From CAZIQY01 sp964541605 (GTDB lineage Bacteria; Desulfobacterota; Syntrophia; Syntrophales; UBA2185), in the NCBI GenBank assembly GCA_964541605.1, contig CAZIQY010000124.1, positions 1-6,367 on the forward strand: a DNA stretch of 6,367 bases. Reading direction: 5' to 3'. The first letter of the stretch is position 1. Every line of letters begins with the position of its first letter. A program made the translations under genes and the position numbers. Positions 1-5,721 of the stretch are shown piece after piece. The notes below the pieces were generated by a model. That model was not told the origin of the DNA. It saw only the letters and a program-made list of their open reading frames with translations, and ran no database searches.

Positions 1-1
1 G

Positions 2-1138
2 AAAAAGTTTCGCACGGTCCCAAGCATGGGAGAATTGATAGAAGGTAAAATATCCATCAACTCCATACGCGAGGTTACCCTTGAGGACCTGGTGGGCCGT
101 GACGAAGTCCGCCTCGACCAGGACAGGGTCTCGGAATTCCTGAGCGGGAAGCGGATTCTCGTGACGGGGGCCGGGGGATCCATCGGCTCCGAACTGGTAA
201 GACAGGTCAACCGTTTCAATCCCCGGTCCATCTGCCTCATGGACTTCAGTGAGTTCAATCTCTTCAAGATCGATCTGGAGTGCCGTCAGAGGTTTCCCCA
301 CATGGAGATGCTCTCCTTCCTGGGCGACATTCGCGACTCCGAAACGGTAGGCCAGCTGTTTTCGAAATTCTCACCCCAGGTCGTCTTTCACGCCGCGGCC
401 TATAAACACGTGCCAATCCAGGAAGCGCACCCGCGTGAAGCGTGCATGGCCAACATTCTTGGAACCAAAAACCTGGTCGAGGCCTCCCTCAAAACGGGTG
501 TGGATCGATTTGTTCTGGTCTCTACGGACAAAGCCGTGCGTCCCGCCAATGTCATGGGAGCAACGAAAAGACTGGCGGAAATGTTCGTGGATAGCATGAA
601 CGGAAAGGCAAACACTCGCTTCATGTCCGTGCGATTCGGTAACGTCATCAGGAGTTCCGGTTCCGTCATCCCTATTTTCCAGGAGCAAATCGCCCGGGGC
701 GGACCTGTCACGGTGACCCACCCGGAGGTAACGCGCTATTTCATGAGCATACCGGAAGCGGCCCAACTGATCCTCCAGGCAGGAGCCATGGGGCGAGGAG
801 GGGAGATATTTATCCTGGAAATGGGAAGGCCGATTCGCATTCTGGACATGGCCAGAGACCTGATCAGGCTTCAAGGGTACAAGCCGGAGAAGGACATTCC
901 AATTCAATTTATCGGCCTTCGCCCCGGTGAGAAGCTTTACGAGGAACTCATTACAGAAGGGGAAGATATTGTCTCCACATCTCACGAAAAGATCATGGTT
1001 CTGTGCGAAAATTCACACGAGTATGGACCCCTTCTTTCCGGGATAGAAGAACTCCTCGGAATCACCTCTGGTGGAAGCGAAATGGACATCAAAAAAAAAT
1101 TAAAAGAACTCGTACCCGGATATGAACCCAGCCCCTAA
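2..1138 (+). CDS. UDP-sugar 4,6-dehydratase, CapD/WbpM/PglF family (5' end outside window)
   Basis: This enzyme family removes water from UDP-N-acetylglucosamine or a similar UDP-HexNAc to give a 4-keto-6-deoxy sugar, the first step toward QuiNAc, FucNAc or bacillosamine-type residues. The frame is open to the left edge and codes KKFRTVPSMGELIEGK, the usual linker between the N-terminal membrane half and the catalytic half of long CapD proteins, so the ATG at 26 is internal and not the start. Numbering from that Met: NAD-binding TGAGGSIGSE at 47-56, STDKAV at 166-171, MGATK at 177-181, THPEVTRYFMSIPEA at 231-245 and GLRPGEKLYEEL at 297-308. The usual SDR Tyr of YxxxK is Met here, as in the large WbpM-type dehydratases. 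The C-terminus looks complete. Family is certain; exact substrate is inferred. Confidence 0.95.
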   Translation, partial: KKFRTVPSMGELIEGKISINSIREVTLEDLVGRDEVRLDQDRVSEFLSGKRILVTGAGGSIGSELVRQVNRFNPRSICLMDFSEFNLFKIDLECRQRFPHMEMLSFLGDIRDSETVGQLFSKFSPQVVFHAAAYKHVPIQEAHPREACMANILGTKNLVEASLKTGVDRFVLVSTDKAVRPANVMGATKRLAEMFVDSMNGKANTRFMSVRFGNVIRSSGSVIPIFQEQIARGGPVTVTHPEVTRYFMSIPEAAQLILQAGAMGRGGEIFILEMGRPIRILDMARDLIRLQGYKPEKDIPIQFIGLRPGEKLYEELITEGEDIVSTSHEKIMVLCENSHEYGPLLSGIEELLGITSGGSEMDIKKKLKELVPGYEPSP

Positions 1139-1402
1139 CGAACCCTCTTCACCTTAAACCATCCGGTCCTGCCGAGCGGGCGTTAAAACTTCCCCCCCTC
1201 GATCACAACCCCTCAAATGCCAGACGATGAGCCGGGCATAGATCCTCAGCCTTCGTCGAACATCCCCCGCTATTCCTACCTTTATCGTACCCGATCATAG
1301 CCAGTGGCCCGTTGATCTCGTCCTTCCGTTTCCACCGTTGAAAAAATAATGTATTTCCATTGCGGATATGGTAGGTAAAAAATTGTTAGATTAGCCTTCA
1401 GC
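1139..1402. other. Intergenic stretch without a recognisable gene
   Basis: About 260 bases follow the dehydratase stop. I see no open frame with protein-like content on either strand, no tRNA and no convincing terminator hairpin. Composition turns AT-rich from about 1335. A TTGAAA at 1338-1343 resembles a -35 box but has no good -10 partner at 16-18 bases, so I do not call a promoter. No strong Shine-Dalgarno precedes the ATG at 1403. Confidence 0.6.
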
Positions 1403-1761
1403 ATGATTGATAACACCACATCGCACAGAGATTCATTGATCGAAAAAAAAGAATTAACAGGGATCTATAAATATGTGAATGATGCTGTTCCTGTCCTGCT
1501 GGGGATTTACGTCTTTTTTGTCCCAATCCCTCACAGCACCGCCATCAAGGAAATCTCCTTCTATCTGCCCAAAGAACGAGATAAGGTCACCAATTTTACA
1601 ATAAGGAACGGATTCATGAGACCCTAGGATACCGGATGTCGTATAAGGTCTATTCCAGCGAACTGTTTTACTTGAACCATGTGCAGGCTTTTCCGACCAT
1701 GCACCTTAAACATGCCCATCTTTTGTCTTGACTATAAGGAGAGGCTTATTAAGGTGATGAT
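1403..1761 (+). pseudogene. O-antigen ligase/polymerase relic A (N-terminus plus a fragment of the periplasmic loop)
   Basis: The 74-codon frame at 1403-1627 starts like an O-antigen ligase: YKYVNDAVPVLLGIYVFF and STAIKEISFYLP match, almost residue for residue, the first membrane segment of the intact ligase on the other strand (YKILSNIVPILLCIYTFL, STALQEICFYL). Similarity ends near 1590. In another frame, about 1609-1719, the sequence reads TLGYRMSYKVYSSELFY and then FPTMHLKHAH, which resembles the GYG...(P/A)HN part of the large periplasmic loop of the same family. A further shift gives LDYKERLIKV, which could continue past the HN motif. Roughly 200 or more codons between the two parts are missing and no frame is intact, so this is a deleted, frameshifted gene. 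The first segment is secure; the second rests on motif resemblance. Confidence 0.75.
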
Positions 1762-1764
1762 TAA

Positions 1765-1917
1765 CATGCGATAGATGGTGCAAAATCTATCAAAATAAAA
1801 ACCGACGCAGGAGTATCTTATAGGGCAGTTAGGGGGGGATGTTTGAAGAACCCATCGCGAGGAAAGACGAAGCAGGTAACTATATCTTTGCAAGAGCTTT
1901 TACCTGAAGAACAATGA
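1765..1917 (+). other. Open protein-like stretch of unknown origin (50 codons, no proper start)
   Basis: Between relic A and the DUF4422-like gene one frame stays open from just after the TAA at 1762-1764 to the TGA at 1915-1917. It reads like real protein, including IDGAKSIKIKTDAGVSYRAV and KQVTISLQELLPEEQ. There is no ATG or GTG in frame. A TTG at 1843, preceded by a G-rich run at 1832-1838, could start a 24-residue peptide, and an ATG at 1839 in another frame gives only 22 residues. The stop lies 19 bases before the next gene's GTG. I do not recognise the family. It may be the tail of a lost gene or a chance open frame. Confidence 0.25.
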
Positions 1918-1925
1918 CAGACTCT

Positions 1926-1931
1926 AGGAGG
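1926..1931 (+). promoter_or_regulatory. Ribosome binding site fixing a GTG start
   Basis: A perfect AGGAGG stands five bases before the GTG at 1937-1939. It is the strongest Shine-Dalgarno in the left half of the window and supports GTG as the true start of the DUF4422-like gene. Confidence 0.85.
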
Positions 1932-1936
1932 ATCCT

Positions 1937-2776
1937 GTGATCAAGTGGAAGATATTCGTGACTTTTTTCCAGAGCTTGTACGATGATCACTATACCAGCG
2001 ATCATACATGGAACGCGGACAACTTCACCTTCGTGAAGGTGAATGACAGGTATCCACTGGAACTCAGTGAAAACAAATTACCGTACAATGTTTTTATAGA
2101 GCATGATTTTCCCGTTTTCCGGCCCGACTTGCAAGAAAAAGGCTACTGCGAAAATAGTGTTATCTGGCACCTCTATAAAAATGACGTTCATAAGGAATAC
2201 GACTATATCGGGTTTATCGAGTACGATCACGTGTTGACAGCCGACTTTACATGCACAATTCAAAAGAAGCTCGACGCGGCACATGGGGAAATAATCCTCT
2301 CTTTTCAGCCGTTCACCTATCGGCAGCTCTATGATCAGGCCATCATCATGAATCCCTATCGGCGGGAGAAGGTTACAGGGCGGCCCGACTCGCCATGGAA
2401 CGTCGTTTCCGTGGTATTAAAGGAATACAACACATTTCACGGAACACAGTATGGGCTAGAGCGGCTAGCCGCCAAGGACTGCTTCCCTATCTGTCACTGT
2501 CTGCTTATCCCGTCCGCCATGTTCGACAGGATCATGCCGTTCCATACGTCCATCATTGAGTCGGGAAAGGTTGAAGGGTATCATCGACATAACTGGCGTT
2601 CGCCTGGCGGCCTGATGGAAAGGTACTTGGCCGTATCGCTCGCGTTGGAGGATGCGCCGATAGACAGTTCGATCCTGCTTGAACACTGTGAACTGCCCGT
2701 CAAGGTGCTGAAGCCCAACTGGTATACGCCATCTCGCTGGCGCCGGATCGTGGCTTACCTTCAGAAAAAGTTCTGA
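1937..2776 (+). CDS. DUF4422-like putative glycosyltransferase
   Basis: This 279-residue soluble protein has the layout of DUF4422 proteins, a family found in capsule and O-antigen loci and regarded as glycosyltransferases. Visible hallmarks are KIFVTFF at the N-terminus, YCENSVIWHLYKN at 70-82 followed by YDYIGFIEYDHVL at 88-100 (the family's 'Y-C-E...W-x-x-K-N...Y-I-G-x-x-x-Y' block), and GGLMERYLAVSLALE at 224-238, matching the conserved ERL-type segment near the C-terminus. No signal peptide or membrane segment is seen. The GTG start is set by the AGGAGG just upstream. The last 77 bases overlap the convergent ligase gene. The protein appears complete at about the usual family length. Activity and sugar are not predictable from sequence; the family call is by motif recall. 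Confidence 0.7.
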   Translation: MIKWKIFVTFFQSLYDDHYTSDHTWNADNFTFVKVNDRYPLELSENKLPYNVFIEHDFPVFRPDLQEKGYCENSVIWHLYKNDVHKEYDYIGFIEYDHVLTADFTCTIQKKLDAAHGEIILSFQPFTYRQLYDQAIIMNPYRREKVTGRPDSPWNVVSVVLKEYNTFHGTQYGLERLAAKDCFPICHCLLIPSAMFDRIMPFHTSIIESGKVEGYHRHNWRSPGGLMERYLAVSLALEDAPIDSSILLEHCELPVKVLKPNWYTPSRWRRIVAYLQKKF

Positions 2777-3998
2777 AATGCTGCTGAGAAGGCTCAAGAT
2801 ATACGTCGCTCTGCAATTTTTTGGAATCGTCATTGATTCGCCAAATAATTGTTGCCATACCAAAGATCAAATAGAGAATGTTGGCCTGATAGTTTAAAAG
2901 GACATCCGTTGACAGCCCTTGTATGACATAAGATAAGAACACCGCAAAAATACAAAGCGCCCATTTTCGTATAAACACATCATGACCGTGTCTGATCATC
3001 ACAAAGCATGATCTAGAAAAAACAAACAGGACGTAGACGAATACCAGAAGCCCGATGATGCCTGTTCTTACGGCAACATCCGTAAATATATTGTGCGGAG
3101 TGTAAAAAGTTACTTTTTCCGGTAAAATTGAAGGGTCGCGTAGTTTTTTAAAGGTTTTGACGACATGATCAGTGTAGTAGGTCTGTCCACTGAAGCCATA
3201 ACCGGCCAGTGGCCTGTCTTGAATCATTTTCCAATAAACGACTTGTATAGCTGTTCTTTCATGAAAAGATTCAAGCGAATATCGTTTGTTTAGTTCATTA
3301 TCAGAAATCACCATCGGAATTAATAAAATGGCTAAAAAGACGATCGCTAATTTTTTTAAGTCTTTATGAAATAAAACCACGACGGCGACAAGTATGCCAA
3401 CCAGACTTGCTCTCGACCGGCATAGAAGAGTTGCCGCTGATGCGGATATGAAACTACATAATGATACTATGCGAAGAGATTTATACTCGGAAGTTAAATG
3501 CATCAATGCCAATAAAATTCCCACCCCCATAACAATGCCGATATTATTCATGCTTGCGAAATCAGGGAAACCGAATCTTGTCGATATTTCATGATTTAAC
3601 AGGATATAGAAGTATATGATTCCCCCCGTTGACAAAACAGCAATGGAAGCGAGAATCACAACGGTTATATTCAGAAACCATGTCTTCGTTTGAATAAAAT
3701 TGTACAATAAATAATAGTAAATTAGATATTTTATTAAATACCTATAAATGTCACTGTAATCAGATAGCCTGAATATGTAAAGAATATTCACTGCTGTCCA
3801 TAATAATAATAGCCCGAAGGAAAAAGTCAGAGGTGCTTTCAACGAGAAAGTTTTATTTTTATAAATTACTAATATAAGTGTTATAAAAATGGAAAGATAA
3901 AAGCATATTTCCTGCAGTGCCGTAGAAATTGGCAGAAAAATCAAAAAAGTGTAGATACACAGCAGGATCGGGACAATATTCGATAAAATCTTATACAT
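2700..3998 (-). CDS. O-antigen ligase/polymerase family membrane protein (Wzy_C type)
   Basis: A 432-residue protein of about 12 hydrophobic segments with a large periplasmic loop before the last three, typical of the WaaL/Wzy_C family that transfers or polymerises undecaprenyl-PP-linked glycan in the periplasm. I prefer the ATG at 3998 because MYKILSNIVPILLCIYTF aligns with relic A; a GTG at 4049 would add 17 residues. Neither start has a clear Shine-Dalgarno. Numbered from 4049, landmarks are CRSRASLVG at 210-218, DRPLAGYGFSG at 278-288 and the loop motif TPHN at 317-320 with the conserved His. The DNA is strikingly AT-rich (two 60-base lines at 3661-3780 have 15 and 14 G/C), unlike the neighbours, suggesting horizontal origin. 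The last ~25 residues are antisense to the DUF4422-like gene and are probably not native. Ligase versus polymerase cannot be decided. Confidence 0.88.
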   Translation of the reverse strand: MYKILSNIVPILLCIYTFLIFLPISTALQEICFYLSIFITLILVIYKNKTFSLKAPLTFSFGLLLLWTAVNILYIFRLSDYSDIYRYLIKYLIYYYLLYNFIQTKTWFLNITVVILASIAVLSTGGIIYFYILLNHEISTRFGFPDFASMNNIGIVMGVGILLALMHLTSEYKSLRIVSLCSFISASAATLLCRSRASLVGILVAVVVLFHKDLKKLAIVFLAILLIPMVISDNELNKRYSLESFHERTAIQVVYWKMIQDRPLAGYGFSGQTYYTDHVVKTFKKLRDPSILPEKVTFYTPHNIFTDVAVRTGIIGLLVFVYVLFVFSRSCFVMIRHGHDVFIRKWALCIFAVFLSYVIQGLSTDVLLNYQANILYLIFGMATIIWRINDDSKKLQSDVYLEPSQQHFRTFSEGKPRSGASEMAYTSWASAP

Positions 3999-4072
3999 AG
4001 CATTGTTATTGATCGGCCAAGATAGGCGATGCATGGACCACATTCTCACGGTAAGTAATTTTTAACTGTAGA

Positions 4073-4081
4073 TTTATAGCA
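4073..4081 (-). promoter_or_regulatory. Candidate extended -10 promoter for the inverted ligase
   Basis: On the minus strand these bases read TGCTATAAA, an extended -10 (TGn plus TATAAA, five of six to consensus), about 75 bases upstream of the ATG at 3998. No good -35 lies 16-18 bases further up, which extended -10 promoters can tolerate. It sits at the edge of the IS3 remnant. In AT-rich DNA such a match can arise by chance. Confidence 0.3.
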
Positions 4082-4120
4082 AATTCTTCCGGAAAAGACA
4101 TCCATTTAAAAAGGGCGAGA

Positions 4121-4313
4121 GGTTTCAACATCGACCAGGGAGCGCAGTTCACTTCAACGGATTTCCTCGGCCATCTGGAAGACAGGAACATCCGAATCAG
4201 CATGGAAGGTCGGGGGGTGGGTTTATGACAATATTTTTATTGAACGACGTTGGAGAACCCTCAAGTGCGAGGAGGTCTATCTCCATGATTACAATTGCGT
4301 TTCAAAAGCCCGC
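4121..4313 (+). mobile_element. IS3-family transposase remnant (integrase core, DDE region)
   Basis: In one frame 4124-4216 reads FNIDQGAQFTSTDF then NIRISMEGRG; in the next, 4218-4313 reads WVYDNIFIERRWRTLK then EEVYLHDYNCVSKAR. Together they match the IS3-family OrfB core, typically F-N-T-D-Q-G-S-Q-F-T...I-S-M-D-G-x-G...D-N-x-F-x-E-R-x-W-R-T-x-K-x-E. Removing one G from the six-G run at 4212-4217 joins the frames, and then exactly 35 residues separate the Asp of DQG (4133-4135) from the Glu of IER (4242-4244), the D(35)E spacing expected of the family. The first catalytic Asp and everything N-terminal are absent; only faint, stop-broken similarity extends left to about 4055. The expected C-terminal block (ARxG...YNxxRPHxSL) is missing because the sequence changes to ligase near 4314. 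I found no terminal inverted repeats. It is non-functional. Confidence 0.88.
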
Positions 4314-4741
4314 TACCCGCTCGCAGAATCAGGCTTTTTGGGGACGAATATTCTTCTCTGCTGCCCCCGGAGAAAAGATTTATACCTAACCCTAATCTGC
4401 CACTGGAAATAAGATTTATCAAGCATGACCCAGCAAATCTCCTGGTAAGCAACTTGACCCGCCTCGGTGTCGTCGGTCTGATACTCTGGCTTTATGTGCT
4501 GATCGCTTTTGTAAAGATGAGCTGGCGGGTCGTGAAAACAGCAAGGGACGATTTCATCAAGGATTTCGGTATCTGCCTTTCGGCAGCATTCGTGGCTTAT
4601 TTTGTGAAGGGTATGTTCGAACCCGCCCTCAGCCATGTCCCGGCAATTGTCAGCTACGAGATATTCGCCATGATGACCATCCTGTGGCGCATGCAGAACG
4701 AGGATATGTCACGTGGAGTCGGTGCAGTCCCGACGTCCTGA
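4314..4741 (+). pseudogene. O-antigen ligase/polymerase relic B (C-terminal third)
   Basis: From about 4314 YPLAESGFLGTN resembles DRPLAGYGFSGQT of the intact ligase. A frameshift near 4350-4370 leads into the frame that ends at the TGA at 4739-4741. That frame carries HDPANLLVSNLTRLGVVGL followed by three hydrophobic segments (LILWLYVLIAFVKMSW, FGICLSAAFVAYFVKGMF, EIFAMMTILWRM), closely matching the intact ligase's TPHNIFTDVAVRTGIIGL and its last three membrane segments ending ATIIWRI. The conserved His of the PHN motif is replaced (PAN). All upstream ligase sequence is missing and replaced by the IS3 fragment, so the nominal TTG start at 4295 lies inside IS sequence and is not meaningful. 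It overlaps relic A in homologous content, so the two are probably not halves of one gene. Composition is GC-richer than the live ligase. Confidence 0.82.
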
Positions 4742-4806
4742 AAGATTCGTGATTCTCTTCTCCAGCGCCTGCAGGCTACAGACGTGGGATAACTGACGAC
4801 ATAAAG

Positions 4807-4856
4807 AATCCCCCTTACGTTCTCGTCACCCGACAAGAATGTGAGGGGGATTTTTT
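4807..4856. terminator. Strong intrinsic terminator between convergent units, probably bidirectional
   Basis: Bases 4807-4827 (AATCCCCCTT...CTCGTC) pair with 4832-4852 (GACAAG...GGGGGATT): a 21-base-pair stem with 18 Watson-Crick pairs, two G-U pairs and one mismatch, and a four-base loop at 4828-4831. A run of T at 4851-4856 follows on the plus strand. On the minus strand the stem is followed by ATTCTTTAT, a weaker tail. It would end plus-strand transcription from the relic B side and also the minus-strand glycosyltransferase operon stopping at 4897. Confidence 0.92.
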
Positions 4857-4896
4857 GCCTTGCTTCTTTCGGCTTTAGGCTCTCCGCCAGGCGCGG

Positions 4897-5721
4897 TTAC
4901 AGCCTACCCTTGTGCTCCCGGTAGAAGCGCTCATTGGGGTACTGTTCTTTCCCGGCGTCCTTCAGGATGGCGGGTTCGTCGAACATTCCCTTGATGCCGT
5001 TGGGATCTTTCTCGTATTTTACGTTGAACATGAAATCGCGATTGAACTGGCTGTACTTCATACCGGGGCGCGCTTTAATGTTTTGAGGTGCATGGTCGGA
5101 CGCCGTTTCTTCCGAATAATTGACAAAACCCTTTATCGAAACACCGGCCAGGGGTTTCCCGTACCGCTCGATATACCTCCAGGTCATGTCGCCATCCTCC
5201 TCACCGATACCGAGGAGTCTTTCATCAAAATAACCCAACTCATCGATCTCCCGCCTGCTGATGACAAAATGAGACCACGAACCGTTAATCACAAATGATC
5301 TGCCCTGATTTTTTCGAATCGCTCGACAGATATCTTTCACGAAATCCCTGTTCATGATCATGATATCATCATTCAAAATCAAAATATGATTATAAGTGGC
5401 ATGAATGGCAAGGGTGTTCCACAGTTTGGTCGGCCCGCGGAATCTCGGAAAAACGACGGGATAGACCCTCTCCATACCGGCAATGAAGTTCAGAATTTTC
5501 GACCTGTAACCCTCCCCGAAATCCTTTTCGTGCTCCCCGTTGATCGCCACCAGTACTTCCGTCTCACGGTCATACTCCCGAATCCGTGTTAAAAGGGGCA
5601 CGAAGTATTTCTCGAAACGATGTTCAAAGGTGGTGATCCCGATGGAGATCGTCACGTCTTCCGTATCCTCCCGTCCCTTCCGGATGAAGTTCCTGATCGC
5701 GTCCTTTATCATGGGTTTCAT
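4897..5721 (-). CDS. Family 2-like (GT-A) glycosyltransferase
   Basis: This 274-residue soluble protein looks like a GT-A-fold transferase of the family 2 type, moving a sugar from a nucleotide donor to a growing glycan on the cytoplasmic side. It shows TISIGITTFEHR at 24-35 (first beta strand), EVLVAING at 55-62, KLWNTLA at 99-105, LILNDDIMI at 114-122 (NDD in the place of the metal-binding DxD) and GYFDERLLGIGEEDGDMTWRY at 163-183, where the EED is the usual acceptor-site/catalytic acidic cluster. The ATG at 5719-5721 overlaps the TGA of the upstream gene as ATGA, with GGAAAGG directly before it, so translation is probably coupled. It ends shortly before the strong terminator and is likely the last gene of its operon. 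Donor and acceptor cannot be told from sequence. Confidence 0.85.
   Translation of the reverse strand: MKPMIKDAIRNFIRKGREDTEDVTISIGITTFEHRFEKYFVPLLTRIREYDRETEVLVAINGEHEKDFGEGYRSKILNFIAGMERVYPVVFPRFRGPTKLWNTLAIHATYNHILILNDDIMIMNRDFVKDICRAIRKNQGRSFVINGSWSHFVISRREIDELGYFDERLLGIGEEDGDMTWRYIERYGKPLAGVSIKGFVNYSEETASDHAPQNIKARPGMKYSQFNRDFMFNVKYEKDPNGIKGMFDEPAILKDAGKEQYPNERFYREHKGRL

Noticed and set aside
26..28. ATG at 26 as the start of the dehydratase
   Set aside because: The frame is open to the left edge and the preceding codons (KKFRTVPS) are conserved linker sequence of long CapD proteins, so the gene begins outside the window.
371..985. Long minus-strand open frame opposite the dehydratase
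   Set aside because: It is the antisense shadow of a strongly conserved gene and has no recognisable domain content.
1338..1372. Promoter before relic A (TTGAAA)
   Set aside because: No convincing -10 lies at a suitable distance, and the downstream gene is dead.
4006..4203. Minus-strand open frame of 65 codons
   Set aside because: It lies antisense to the IS3 integrase motifs, which explain the sequence better.
4212..4217. Programmed frameshift of the IS3 type at the G run
   Set aside because: IS3 elements shift between OrfA and OrfB, far upstream of the catalytic core; a shift inside the D(35)E region would be a mutation or a sequencing error.
4295..4741. A functional 148-residue protein starting at TTG 4295
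   Set aside because: Its first part overlaps the IS3 fragment in another frame and its body is only the C-terminal third of a ligase; it is a relic.
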